A stretch of DNA of 64,000 nt from the NCBI GenBank assembly GCA_030156945.1, contig JASGLT010000002.1:62001-126000 (forward strand). The letters are read 5' to 3'. Position 1 is the first letter of the stretch. Every line of letters starts with the position of its first letter. A program made the translations under genes and the position numbers. Under the pieces are notes generated by a model. It was not told the origin of the DNA. It searched no databases and saw only the letters and a program-made list of their open reading frames with translations. This DNA comes from Thermococcaceae archaeon (lineage in GTDB: Archaea; Methanobacteriota_B; Thermococci; Thermococcales; Thermococcaceae). Below, piece by piece: positions 26,054-34,893 of the stretch.

Positions 26054-26730
26054 ATCCCCATAGGCGTGTTCGGCTGTCCCCACAAAGTAAAAGATAACCG
26101 CCGAGAGAAAGTCGCTGGAAAGACCAAAATGAACAGCAACACAGCACCAGCACTCAAGTATAAACTCTTCCTGACGGGCAAGGGGGATGCCCCAAAGGTT
26201 CGGGCAATGAGAGACACAGCCATCACGAACAAAAAGGCCAAGAAAGACAGCACAATGAACAAAAAGGCCGAAGGATACAGGTAATCGCTTAGGATTTCCT
26301 TCAAGTCCGGCTTTCCGGCAAAAACGAATTTTGCCGTGAATTTTTCACTCCTACCGTCCGGATATACTACAGTGAGGGTAAACGTGCTTTCCTTCCCCAA
26401 GAACATCCATCTGATGTCGCCTGAAAAAGGCCCCTTAAATTCGCGAACTATTCTGTAGAGGGCATCTTCAGGCTCAAATTTAACCTGAGCAGGTGGATAA
26501 AACCATTTGAGACCTTCCTTCCAGTACCATGCGAACTCCACATCCCCACTTGAATTAACCCGAAGGAGGACTTCGCTGGGTTCGAGAGCAAAACCATTAA
26601 CAGAGCTCAGGTATATCCCAAACTTCTCATTTGAATCTCCTGTCACGTTGCAGGTCATCTCTCCCGGGTGAGCCACTGAGGGACAGCTAACTTCAACAGA
26701 TGAAACAAAGCTTGACGTCAGGAGGAGCAC
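26032..26730 (-). CDS. Hypothetical secreted/membrane protein, start probably frameshifted
   Basis: A protein of about 230 residues with an extracytoplasmic domain (about residues 10-145, several Cys and N-glycosylation sequons) and two or three C-terminal membrane helices. The open frame begins at GTG 26730 inside a hydrophobic leader with no ribosome binding site. An ATG at 26758 overlaps the upstream stop codon and has GGAGGGAG before it, but is in another frame. Reading the A run in GAGAAAGG as one base shorter would fuse it to give MRRLLFTLFVLLLTSSFVSS, a perfect signal peptide. See findings. Paired with the upstream gene, which has a similar layout. Confidence 0.6.
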   Translation of the reverse strand: MLLLTSSFVSSVEVSCPSVAHPGEMTCNVTGDSNEKFGIYLSSVNGFALEPSEVLLRVNSSGDVEFAWYWKEGLKWFYPPAQVKFEPEDALYRIVREFKGPFSGDIRWMFLGKESTFTLTVVYPDGRSEKFTAKFVFAGKPDLKEILSDYLYPSAFLFIVLSFLAFLFVMAVSLIARTFGASPLPVRKSLYLSAGAVLLFILVFPATFSRRLSFTLWGQPNTPMGIWLWAGD

Positions 26731-26754
26731 GAACAGGGTAAAGAGAAGCCTTTC

Positions 26755-27975
26755 TCATAGTTCTCCCTCCATCTTTCTCTCCCTCAAAACTCTATCGAAG
26801 GTCTCCAAAAGCTCCCTCACCTCGGGGCTTCTTTGGGTTACTGGAATCTCCTCGATGCTGGGTGCGCTTTTGATCTTCGAAGCTATGAGGTAAGGATGGA
26901 TGAAAGCAAGCACCAAAAAGCCCGCAATAAAAGCCGCATCGCCGCCAACCAGCAACACCAATGCAGATGCCGCAAAGACTGATGCTGGGAGTGCGGTTTT
27001 CCTCATCAGCCTGTTCACCTCATAATCCTGGTTAACCAGAAACAGAAAAAAGAACGCGAGAAAACCAATGAGCATCGGCCAAACCCCAAAGGGGAACATG
27101 GCCAGAGGTACCCACTCGAGGCCTGTAATGGGTGCCTCTCGAATCAAGTAAGAGTAACCGCTCTTCTTCGCATTCCTGACGAAGAAGAGCCATTCAAGGG
27201 TTAAGCCCAGGAGAACCGAGCCAAGAAGCAGGAGCTTCACATCGCTTGCTATCCTGAACGGTGTTGCCAGGAAGTAAACCACCCACGGGGACGCTAAGTG
27301 TCCTAGGTAAAAGAACAGAAGGGCAGAAAATATGAGGAAAGACCTTGAGGGTTTCGACGGCTTGAGCCTGCTTTCGTTTTTGTTGTTTTCATCAAACGTT
27401 TCTTCCGCGCGCGTGACCCTCAACGCTTCGATAAGCTTAGCCAAAAGTATGATGCTCCCTAATATGGCAAAAACAAAGCCGAACTCAAGCAGAAGGCCGA
27501 GTACTTCTCTGTCTTCCCAGGGATACGGAACCCTTCCCGAAATGTACACAGTAACGTTCTTCTCCTCAATCCTTCCGTCTTTGTGGATTATAACAAACCT
27601 CAGGATGTTCTCCTTGTTGTAGAACACCCAATAGTGCTCGAACTCAAGCCACACGCTATCGGCTGCTTCCCTCATGGAGTTTTCGAGATTCATCGAGAAG
27701 TTGAATGGGGCAAAGACGTACTCCCTTCGGGGATTAACAACTATTTCTCTGTCCCAATCCTCGATATATTTCATAGCCCATATCCAAGAGTCCACAGTGA
27801 TTCCGTTGAAGGACTTCAGATAGAGCTTAACGCTCTCGTTTGCGTTATCAGTGAGCTCACATTCCAGCTTAAGGTCTGGAGCAGCTACATGATTGTTACA
27901 CACTATATCCGAGCCCGCAACGCCCGGAATAAACATCAGTAAGATAATGCTTATTGCTATTAACCTTGCCCTCAT
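26755..27975 (-). CDS. Hypothetical membrane protein with extracytoplasmic N-terminal domain
   Basis: A 406-residue protein. A signal peptide (IAISIILLMFIPGVAG) precedes an extracytoplasmic domain (about residues 22-155, two Cys, several NxS/T sequons), then about eight membrane helices between residues 160 and 365, and a charged cytoplasmic tail. It leads a three-gene minus-strand operon with shorter relatives of similar layout and is divergent from another secreted-domain plus multi-helix protein at 28036. No family is recognised. It may be lineage-specific to Thermococcales. Confidence 0.72.
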   Translation of the reverse strand: MRARLIAISIILLMFIPGVAGSDIVCNNHVAAPDLKLECELTDNANESVKLYLKSFNGITVDSWIWAMKYIEDWDREIVVNPRREYVFAPFNFSMNLENSMREAADSVWLEFEHYWVFYNKENILRFVIIHKDGRIEEKNVTVYISGRVPYPWEDREVLGLLLEFGFVFAILGSIILLAKLIEALRVTRAEETFDENNKNESRLKPSKPSRSFLIFSALLFFYLGHLASPWVVYFLATPFRIASDVKLLLLGSVLLGLTLEWLFFVRNAKKSGYSYLIREAPITGLEWVPLAMFPFGVWPMLIGFLAFFFLFLVNQDYEVNRLMRKTALPASVFAASALVLLVGGDAAFIAGFLVLAFIHPYLIASKIKSAPSIEEIPVTQRSPEVRELLETFDRVLRERKMEGEL

Positions 27976-28035
27976 TTAAGCCCCCAAATAGTCATACCAT
28001 AAAACTTTTTAAAATTATCTTCACTTCATAAAACC

Positions 28036-29199
28036 ATGACAAAACGCTGGATATTTGGGGTAGTGATTCTTGCCATCCTACTCCTTGGCCCGGTAAAGGT
28101 TAGCGGACAGAGTTTTTCAAGTGAGAATGAAGTATCCCTTCATTGCGGCTCGTTTAACCTGACAGGAAGTTGGGACGAAATCCGGGGACTCGGATGGAAC
28201 CTTAGAGGAGAATGCGTAATCCTCCTTCCCAATCCCACCAACGAAAGCATCGAGTATTATGATGCCTACTGGTATAACTTGAGCCTCAGACCAGAGAACG
28301 TTCGCTTTAACTACTATTTCTCTACCCTCCCAGAGGTCTGGATAACCCCCGGAGGAACTATCAATCACAGCATGGTAATCGAGGGCCGGGTTGATAGTTT
28401 AAGTGCTCTGATAAGGTTAATTCGAGAGGAGAAGGTTTTAATAAGGGGTAGGGGAAATCTCATAGCTCGGACTAAGGAAAACACCCAACAAATCCATGTT
28501 CCAATCAGGGCAAACGTAAGTGCTCCCGTGGAGTTTGATTGGGTCAGTGTTGTCCTTGTCCTTACTGCGCGCATACTCCCGTTTCTCTGGCTAATCCTCC
28601 CGATGTCGGTAACTATAGCTGCCAGTAAGAGCGAAGGAAAGTCACTTGGATGGGGGATTTTGGCTACATACGGAATCGTTGTGGTTCCTTTCCTTGGACT
28701 TCTATCCAACGTCTCCCTAAAAACCCAGCTGATAGCTGTAATTGCTATTGAGCTCCTCCTTCTGGCAGTGTGGATTTCCATCCTGAACCGAACAACCCCC
28801 AATAAGCCAGAGAAGGTGACGAAGTTCCTGGGAAACGCTGTTATCCTCTTCCTGGGTTTTTCGATATTCACCGCAATAGCTGGAGCCTACGTTGAGGGAA
28901 GCTCCGTCGTTGCAGGAGGGGTTCTCTTTTTAATCCTCATTCTCCTGGGGGCATCATATTACTTCATCGGAAATTTTGTTGGAGAGGAAGAAAAGAAGGG
29001 CAGAACTCCAAAAATATATACGCCCCCGTTTGGGATGGGGCTCTTCCTCTTCGCTTATCCGACCATCGTAGCGCTCCTGGTAGCGGGGTGGATTTCCGCA
29101 TCAATCACTGTGGTCTCAACGGCTGTGTTGCTCTTCCTGATTGGGCTGAAGCTTGAAAAAGCCGCAAGAAAAGCCGAAAGTGCCGATCAGAGCGTGTAA
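28036..29199 (+). CDS. Hypothetical membrane protein with extracytoplasmic N-terminal domain
   Basis: A 387-residue protein with signal peptide ([20 protein letters not shown]), an extracytoplasmic domain to about residue 170 with two Cys and NxS/T sequons, then about eight membrane helices and a short Ala/Lys-rich tail. The architecture mirrors the divergent protein at 26755-27975, suggesting related functions, for example assembly of a surface complex, though sequence similarity is not obvious by eye. A short AT-rich intergenic region (27976-28035) should hold both promoters. Its 3' end overlaps the DUF1931 gene by 13 bases. Confidence 0.72.
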   Translation: MTKRWIFGVVILAILLLGPVKVSGQSFSSENEVSLHCGSFNLTGSWDEIRGLGWNLRGECVILLPNPTNESIEYYDAYWYNLSLRPENVRFNYYFSTLPEVWITPGGTINHSMVIEGRVDSLSALIRLIREEKVLIRGRGNLIARTKENTQQIHVPIRANVSAPVEFDWVSVVLVLTARILPFLWLILPMSVTIAASKSEGKSLGWGILATYGIVVVPFLGLLSNVSLKTQLIAVIAIELLLLAVWISILNRTTPNKPEKVTKFLGNAVILFLGFSIFTAIAGAYVEGSSVVAGGVLFLILILLGASYYFIGNFVGEEEKKGRTPKIYTPPFGMGLFLFAYPTIVALLVAGWISASITVVSTAVLLFLIGLKLEKAARKAESADQSV

Positions 29200-29648
29200 T
29201 CAAGCACCTTCCCAGCCTCTTCGATGTGCTCTGGATAGACGTTCTTTATCCCCGGGTGCAGGGCCTTGATGACCCTTCCGATGAGCACGAAGAGAGTTCC
29301 GGCTATGATGGGGAGCTCGTTCACGACGTCCTCTTCAAGCGGCCTGTCGCCGGGTATCTTCTTGAGGACGTACTTTCTTATCGGCTCTATTTCAACGCCC
29401 TCGTCCTCAATGACTGCCCTGAAGAGGTTCATGCTGTTCCTGAAGCCCTTGGTGAGAGGCAGGTGCCTGAGCTTTATTGTATCGCTTCCCTCGGCTATCG
29501 CGTTCTCGTAGGCGACCTCGAAGAGATCCGCGAGCTTCTTCTCGACGATGTCCATCATCTCCTCAGCGCGAGGCTTGATAACCGCGAGTTCACAGGTTCT
29601 CTCGAGGATCTTCTGGAGCTGTGGGTAGGGTATTATCATCTCCGCCAT
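29187..29648 (-). CDS. DUF1931 histone-fold protein
   Basis: A protein of about 153 residues, all helical, matching the DUF1931 family, whose bacterial members fold as fused histone-like pairs. Key stretches are [32 protein letters not shown] and the second half [21 protein letters not shown]. Whether it binds DNA is unknown. GGAGGTG lies five bases before the ATG at 29648, so the longer frame to 29681 is rejected. It is probably monocistronic. Confidence 0.8.
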   Translation of the reverse strand: MAEMIIPYPQLQKILERTCELAVIKPRAEEMMDIVEKKLADLFEVAYENAIAEGSDTIKLRHLPLTKGFRNSMNLFRAVIEDEGVEIEPIRKYVLKKIPGDRPLEEDVVNELPIIAGTLFVLIGRVIKALHPGIKNVYPEHIEEAGKVLDYTL

Positions 29649-29818
29649 GCTCTCACCTCCTTCTCCTCTTCTCTCCGGCAATATTTTAGTAACATAAGGT
29701 ATTTAAATTTTTCGTTTGGGTGGCATCTGACGGGAGACCGTATTGGGGAGAAACGGCAAGATAGCATGATCTAGGGGAAGAAAAAAGTATCCGGGAACTT
29801 TGGAATAGAACCTCCGAA

Positions 29819-31243
29819 CTATCCCAGGAATCCCCTGATCTCAGCTGCCTCGACGATGAGGGTTGGATCGACCTCTCCCTTGAGGATCCTCGTGGTTATT
29901 TCCACATGCCTCTCGTCCCTCTCGTATTCCCCCGCCATCTCGGCTATTCTCTTCAGGAACGGGAACTTTTCAGCCGCTTTTGGGTTAAAGTACCTGAAAG
30001 CGAACTCAAGGTCAGTATAGAGGCCGCGGTAGTAGTTTGAGAGCTCGTCGAGCTCCTTCTCGCTCAGGACACTCAGGCCGAGGAGCTCAGGGGGTATGCC
30101 GAGGGAGTAGAGTGAAGCGGTGAATTTTATGGCCCTTGGGAGTGCAGCCCCGTTAACCTCCCTCGAGTAGCCGAAAAGGCCGATGTGGAGCTTTCTCTTC
30201 CTCCTCGATGGTACGTATCTGGCGACCTCCCTTATTAGGGGTGCCAGGGCCTGGAGCTCCGAGGAATACCTCTGGGTGTATGGCTCGAGAATTCCAAAAA
30301 CCTCCTCCGGAACGGGCTCGGCCTCCTTCCTCCCGCTGCCCTTTATTGCCTCGATGGCCTTTATCACCTCCCCCGGCGGGTTGTCGTACTTGAAGGAGCT
30401 CTGCACCGTGTAGGTCTGGGCGCTCGGGTATTCTCTGAGAACGGAGCGGAAGTTTCCGGGCGTGAAGTGTCCTCTGAAGGGAGCTCCCCCAACCCCTATT
30501 ATCGGATATATCTCAACGCTCGTCCTTTCCTCAAGCTCCTGGAGCTGGTACAGGGCGATCTTGTCATAAATCACGGCGCTTATAAGCCCGTAGTTCATCG
30601 CCGGGTCGCTTCTGGCCAAAAATACCCTCTGGTACTCGAGGTTTTTGTCGCTTAAATACTCCTCAACGATCTCCGCCGCCGACAATATGGCCTCCCTCGT
30701 CTCGAAGAGGGGAATAACGTTGATCTCCTCCGGATAAAAGCGCCCTATCCACTCGTAGAGCTTGATGTCGTACACGCGCTTGTACTGCTTCCAGACGATG
30801 TAGCGCTTGTAGAGGTGGTAAACCCTGTTTATCTCGGCCGAGGACGTTGTCATGGGGAGTATGACCTCGAATATCGGCGCAATCTCCTCGCCGTAGAACA
30901 GCTTTGCATAGTCGGCGCTCCTCGGTATGGCTTCAAGAGTCTCGAGGAGGAGCTTTGCCTCGGCCCTTTCAACGCTCGGGTTCGGGACGCGCGGGGTTAG
31001 CCTGAGGTCTTCACCGAGCTTCCTCTTTCTAAAGAAGTGGCCGTAGCGCTCGAAGAGCTTTTTGACGACGAACTCGTCAACTTCCTTCCCCTCGAAGTCC
31101 CACATCTGCTCGTCCGCGCCCAGAACGCTGAAGGCGTAGAAAGCCTCCGTGATCTCGTCCTCACCGCCCATCTCCGGATCCCTTGCGAAGAAGGGTATGA
31201 AAACGTTGTCAGGATGCTGGGTGCTCATTACCCTCGGTACCAC
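29819..31243 (-). CDS. ppcA: Archaeal-type phosphoenolpyruvate carboxylase
   Basis: The short (474-residue) archaeal PEP carboxylase, which makes oxaloacetate from PEP and bicarbonate for anaplerosis. Typical stretches are RVMSTQHPDNVFIPFFARDPEMGGEDEI, ILPMTTSSAEINRVYHLYKRY, FLARSDPAMNYGLISAV and IGVGGAPFRGHFTPGNFR. The size is half that of bacterial PEPC, as expected for this family. It starts with GTG four bases after GGAGGGT; an ATG five codons later is possible. It is divergent from the MobA-like gene. Confidence 0.95.
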   Translation of the reverse strand: MVPRVMSTQHPDNVFIPFFARDPEMGGEDEITEAFYAFSVLGADEQMWDFEGKEVDEFVVKKLFERYGHFFRKRKLGEDLRLTPRVPNPSVERAEAKLLLETLEAIPRSADYAKLFYGEEIAPIFEVILPMTTSSAEINRVYHLYKRYIVWKQYKRVYDIKLYEWIGRFYPEEINVIPLFETREAILSAAEIVEEYLSDKNLEYQRVFLARSDPAMNYGLISAVIYDKIALYQLQELEERTSVEIYPIIGVGGAPFRGHFTPGNFRSVLREYPSAQTYTVQSSFKYDNPPGEVIKAIEAIKGSGRKEAEPVPEEVFGILEPYTQRYSSELQALAPLIREVARYVPSRRKRKLHIGLFGYSREVNGAALPRAIKFTASLYSLGIPPELLGLSVLSEKELDELSNYYRGLYTDLEFAFRYFNPKAAEKFPFLKRIAEMAGEYERDERHVEITTRILKGEVDPTLIVEAAEIRGFLG

Positions 31244-31355
31244 CTTGACCCTCCCGCCCCTTGAGATGCCTGCTACTTAAGAATTTCTGCAAAAAAACTG
31301 GAGAACATACAAATCCCGCCAAAAGCCTTTTTAAGCGGGTTGACTTTCTGTCACC

Positions 31356-31940
31356 ATGCTCGGGGTAATCCTCGCATTTCCAGAGAAGCGGTGGGAGAAC
31401 TACACGATGCCTGTAAAGGACGAGCCGGTTGTAAAGCTCACCGAGATGAAGCTTAAGATGAGCAAGAGGATTGAAGAGGTTCTGACTATAGTTCGGAAGG
31501 ACAAGCTCAGGATTTATTCCCTCCACGTCTCCACTCCAATTCCGATCGTTGCCAGAAACAAGATGGAGGCCCTCCTCAAAGCGATGCCGGATGAGCCCTT
31601 CTTTCTCGCCGAGGGCAACATGCCGCTCATCCAGCCCTTCCTCGTGAACTACCTTATCGGCCTCTACCTTGAAGACGAGCCCGAGGCGGTCATCCCAGTC
31701 TGGAGGGATGGAAGCGCCGAGGTTACCCACGCCGTCTATGAGCCAGACGCACTTAGCGAGGCCATAGAAGCCGCGCTCAGCGAGGGACACAAGTCTCTTA
31801 GCTCTATCACCGAGTTCCTTGATTTCGAGCCGGTTTCCGTCGAGGAGCTGATAAAGAGAAACCCGAAGGTTTCTCTGAGCTTCTTTAAGGTTAAGAGCTC
31901 GCTCGACAGGGCTTTCGCGGAGGAGAATCTGGAAAAATAA
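31356..31940 (+). CDS. Degenerate MobA-like nucleotidyltransferase
   Basis: A 194-residue protein that begins MLGVILA like MobA-type molybdenum-cofactor guanylyltransferases and keeps the overall Rossmann-like order (FFLAEGNMPLIQP where MobA has the GDMP motif, EAVIPVWRDGSAEVTHAVYEP). The nucleotide-binding GGxSxRxG loop is replaced by FPEKRWENY, and the metal-binding GD pair is lost. It is therefore probably not a standard guanylyltransferase. TATA-like CTTTTTAAG at 31327-31335 lies about 25 bases upstream, so the mRNA is leaderless or nearly so. Confidence 0.65.
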   Translation: MLGVILAFPEKRWENYTMPVKDEPVVKLTEMKLKMSKRIEEVLTIVRKDKLRIYSLHVSTPIPIVARNKMEALLKAMPDEPFFLAEGNMPLIQPFLVNYLIGLYLEDEPEAVIPVWRDGSAEVTHAVYEPDALSEAIEAALSEGHKSLSSITEFLDFEPVSVEELIKRNPKVSLSFFKVKSSLDRAFAEENLEK

Positions 31941-31948
31941 AGGAGACA

Positions 31949-32458
31949 TTAGAGCCCAAGCCTTCTCTCTACGGCCTCCGAAATCTCCACTGCCACAAGA
32001 ATCTTGAGCAGATCCGGAACTATGAACGGGGCCACACCGACTTCAAACGCCTTTCCAAAGTTGCCCCCAAGGTAAAATCCCAGACGGAGCCAGCCGAACA
32101 GGTATATCAGTCCCAGTGCAACTATGGAGGCGAGGAGTTTGGCTTTTCTCCCCTTGCCTTTTGCGAGACCTGCAATAAACGCTGCAAGTGGAAAGGCAAC
32201 TATATATCCACCCGTGGGGCCGTAAATGCGGGCTATTCCCCCAGTGAAGTTGGCGAAGACTGGAAGTCCCACTGCTCCGGCCATGTCGTAGGCAAGGACG
32301 CTGAGAAGGCCGAGCCGGCCACCGAGGATAAGTCCCGCCAGTATAACCGAAAAGACCTGGAAGGTGAGCGGAACCGGGCCTATGTTCACGCTTATCTGGG
32401 CGCTAACAGCTATGAGTGCAACGAAAATTCCCGCGTAGGCCACTTCCCTGCTCTCCAT
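31949..32458 (-). CDS. bioY: Biotin ECF transporter S component
   Basis: A 169-residue integral membrane protein with about six helices. BioY landmarks are QISVNIGPVPLTFQVFSVILAGLILG, ARIYGPTGGYIVAFPLAAFIAG and GVAPFIVPDLLKILVAVEI. It is the biotin-binding subunit of an energy-coupling-factor importer. The ATPase and T components are encoded divergently at 33268-34814, and a biotin-type operator lies between. GGTGG precedes the ATG. Confidence 0.94.
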   Translation of the reverse strand: MESREVAYAGIFVALIAVSAQISVNIGPVPLTFQVFSVILAGLILGGRLGLLSVLAYDMAGAVGLPVFANFTGGIARIYGPTGGYIVAFPLAAFIAGLAKGKGRKAKLLASIVALGLIYLFGWLRLGFYLGGNFGKAFEVGVAPFIVPDLLKILVAVEISEAVERRLGL

Positions 32459-32480
32459 GCAACCACCGAAGGGGGAATCC

Positions 32481-32507
32481 GTTAACTTTTAAAAGAGTTT
32501 GGTTAAC
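32481..32507. promoter_or_regulatory. Biotin operator GTTAAC-N15-GTTAAC
   Basis: GTTAAC at 32481-32486 and 32502-32507, separated by 15 bases, match the half-site and spacing known for BirA-type biotin operators (TTGTTAAC-N14/15-GTTAACAA type). The spacer contains the AT-rich TTTTAAAA that can serve as TATA element for both bioY (minus) and the birA-like gene (plus), each start lying about 25 bases away. Occupancy by the HTH-BirA-like protein would shut both directions. Confidence 0.85.
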
Positions 32508-32515
32508 CGACCAAC

Positions 32516-33271
32516 ATGAGGGGGATGCTATCCGACAGTCACATCAAGAGGACCATCCTGGAAAGGCTCAGAGAGTCCCCTGCCTCTGGAGAGGAGCTTG
32601 CTAAAATCCTTGGAGTGTCGAGGGTCGCTGTTTGGAAGCATATAAGGGAGCTTAACGAACTGGGGTACGAAATAAAGCCCTCAAACAAGGGCTACGTCTT
32701 TGTTTCTGAGCCCCACATCCCGTATCCATGGGAGCTTCCCGTTAGGGCTTATTACCTCCCTAAAACTACCTCAACGATGGACGTTGCCCATAAAATCGCC
32801 GATAAAGTTCCCCCGGACACTTTTGTAATAGCAGGGGAGCAAACTGGGGGGAGGGGGAGACGGGGCAGGAGGTGGGTCTCTAAGCCGGGAGGCCTGTACT
32901 TCTCCATGATATGCAGGCCAAAAATTCCCCTGGCGAAAGTTGAGAAGCTCATGAACCCGAGCGTTCGGGCTATAGGAGGCGTCCTTAAAGGCCTCGGGCT
33001 GGAGGTTGAGGCTTCGGAGGAGGGGATTTTCTCTGAAGGACGGAAGCTCGGGGGCGTGCTCGTCGAGGCCACCGGAGAGCTCGACCTGGTAAGATACGCG
33101 GTAGTTGGAGTTGGACTGAACGTCTTCAATCAGGTGCCCGATGGCGCGGTTTCCCTGTCCCAGCTTTTACCGGCCCCTCCGAACCTTCTTGAGCTCTCCA
33201 GGCTCCTCCTCCCGAGACTCCTTGAGGAGTGCAAATCTTTTTTAGGGGGGAGTGTGAGGGAGGGGCGATGA
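32516..33271 (+). CDS. BirA-like biotin repressor, ligase motif degenerate
   Basis: A 251-residue protein. Residues 5-63 form a winged helix (GEELAKILGVSRVAVWKHIRELNELGYEI) like BirA. The ligase-like domain keeps GRGRRGRRW (112-120), GLYFS, RKLGGVLVEA and VGVGLNVF, but the KWPNDV motif expected near residue 166 reads EASEEGI, and the C-terminal SH3-like domain is missing. It may bind biotin or biotinyl-AMP and DNA without biotinylating proteins, that is, act as a dedicated repressor. Thermococcales have a separate ligase without HTH (established for Pyrococcus). It leads the ecfA-ecfT operon and sits next to the operator. Confidence 0.85.
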   Translation: MRGMLSDSHIKRTILERLRESPASGEELAKILGVSRVAVWKHIRELNELGYEIKPSNKGYVFVSEPHIPYPWELPVRAYYLPKTTSTMDVAHKIADKVPPDTFVIAGEQTGGRGRRGRRWVSKPGGLYFSMICRPKIPLAKVEKLMNPSVRAIGGVLKGLGLEVEASEEGIFSEGRKLGGVLVEATGELDLVRYAVVGVGLNVFNQVPDGAVSLSQLLPAPPNLLELSRLLLPRLLEECKSFLGGSVREGR

Positions 33272-34056
33272 TAGAAGTAAGAAACCTCCACTTTGCATAC
33301 GACGGCAGGGAAGTGTTGAAGGGGATAGACTTCGCAATGGGGAGGGAACTCGTTGCCCTCGTGGGGCCGAACGGGAGCGGCAAGACGACGTTTGCAAAGC
33401 ATCTGAACGGACTCCTCAAGCCAGTGAAGGGGAAGGTTCTCGTTGACGGCATGGACACGAAGGAACACACGGTTGCCGAGCTGAGCAGGGTAGTTGGCTA
33501 CGTGTTTCAGAACCCGGAGCACATGTTCTTTGAGGAAACCGTTTTTGATGAAGTTGCCTTCGGGCCCCGAAACCTCGGGATTGAGGGGGAAGAGCTGAGG
33601 AAGAGGGTGGAGTGGGCTCTTAAAGCCGTTAATATGAAGGGGTACGAGAGCAGGAGCCCCTACTCCCTGAGCGGAGGGGAAAAGCAGAGGCTGGCGATAG
33701 CGTGCATTCTGGCGATGAAGCCTAAGTACCTCATACTCGATGAACCCACCACCGGACTCGATGCCCGCTCTGAGAGAAGCGTCGTGAACGTGCTGAAGTC
33801 CCTGAGGGAGATGGGCCACGGGATACTGCTAATAACTCACGATATGGGGCTCGTTCTTGAGCTGGCTGAGAGGGTTGTTTTAATCCACGGAGGCGAGAAA
33901 GTCTTTGATGGTCCCGTTACGGACTTCTTTTCACTTCCACTGACTAACTATGGTCTATCCAAGCCGGAACTCCTCAACCTGGCGGAAGAAACTGGGGTCG
34001 GATTCGTGAGGACCGTCGAGGAGCTGGTTGGAGCCCTGGAGGTGAAGCTGCGATGA
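33268..34056 (+). CDS. ECF transporter ATPase (biotin uptake)
   Basis: An ABC ATPase of 262 residues: Walker A GPNGSGKTT, signature LSGGEKQR, Walker B LILDEPTTGLD, H-loop LLITHDM. Sequence and context match the BioM/EcfA class. The ATG overlaps the stop of the BirA-like gene (ATGA), so a longer frame from 33229 is rejected. The stop in turn overlaps the EcfT start. It should form the energising module with EcfT and BioY. Confidence 0.93.
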   Translation: MIEVRNLHFAYDGREVLKGIDFAMGRELVALVGPNGSGKTTFAKHLNGLLKPVKGKVLVDGMDTKEHTVAELSRVVGYVFQNPEHMFFEETVFDEVAFGPRNLGIEGEELRKRVEWALKAVNMKGYESRSPYSLSGGEKQRLAIACILAMKPKYLILDEPTTGLDARSERSVVNVLKSLREMGHGILLITHDMGLVLELAERVVLIHGGEKVFDGPVTDFFSLPLTNYGLSKPELLNLAEETGVGFVRTVEELVGALEVKLR

Positions 34057-34814
34057 TGTACACCTTTTACCTGGAAAAAGATTCCTTCCTCCACTCTCTC
34101 GACCCCAGGACGAAGATAATAGGCTCGCTTTCTGCAATGGTTGCAGTTTTGCTTTTCAACCATCCCGCCGTAATGACGGCTCTTTTTCTCCTGATCCTTA
34201 TTGCCGGCAGGGTGCTGGGAAAGGTCGAAATCGGGGAACAGCTGAAGTTCTTGAAGCCCCTGCTCCCCCTTGTCATACTGACCATTGCCCTCTGGCCGCT
34301 AATCTACAGACCCCGTACCCTCGGACTTCTATTTGGGGCTTCCTTCGCCCTGCGATTGCTAACCCTCGGCCTCATCACAATCCTCCTACTCGCCACCACG
34401 AGACAGCGGGAGCTTATAAGGGGCTTTGTAAAGCTCGGCCTTCCCTACGAGCTCGGCCTTACGGTCTCGATAGGCCTCAGGTACATCCCGACCCTCTACA
34501 TTTTGGCCAACAACATAATGGACGCCCAGAAGAGCAGGGGGTGGGAGGTTGAGAAGGGCAACATCCTCGTCAGGTTGAGAAAGATGAGCGCAGTGCTGAT
34601 TCCCCTCATTGTAGCGTCCCTCAGAACGGCTCACGAGCTAAGCATAGCACTTGAGACAAGGGCTTTCGGAGCGAGCAAAAAGAGAACCTTTTTGAGGGAC
34701 ATAAAAATGAGGAGAAGGGACTACGTGGCTCTAATTCTCATACTCCTGCTTCTTGGAACCGCGGTTTATCTCAGGTACTCTCTTGGAGTTGGCTACGTCA
34801 GGATTTACGGGTAA
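34053..34814 (+). CDS. ECF transporter transmembrane T component
   Basis: A 253-residue EcfT/BioN-type protein with an N-terminal LDPRTKIIGSL motif, about five membrane helices, and the coupling-helix signatures MDAQKSRGWEV and SIALETRAFGA (the Ala-Arg-Gly-type motifs that contact the ATPase). It couples ATP hydrolysis to BioY. It is the last gene of the birA-like-ecfA-ecfT operon. Confidence 0.92.
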   Translation: MMYTFYLEKDSFLHSLDPRTKIIGSLSAMVAVLLFNHPAVMTALFLLILIAGRVLGKVEIGEQLKFLKPLLPLVILTIALWPLIYRPRTLGLLFGASFALRLLTLGLITILLLATTRQRELIRGFVKLGLPYELGLTVSIGLRYIPTLYILANNIMDAQKSRGWEVEKGNILVRLRKMSAVLIPLIVASLRTAHELSIALETRAFGASKKRTFLRDIKMRRRDYVALILILLLLGTAVYLRYSLGVGYVRIYG

Positions 34815-34893
34815 CTTCGCTTTCCCCACACCCCCGTAGGATCACTCCAAAACACATTTAAGCGCTGCCTCCCATTTCCCGGAGGTGGTTAGA

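Noticed and set aside
31317-31341. CCCGC ... GCGGG inverted repeat over the promoter of the MobA-like gene
   Set aside because: Only five base pairs with a 15-base interval; can occur by chance and was not called as an operator.
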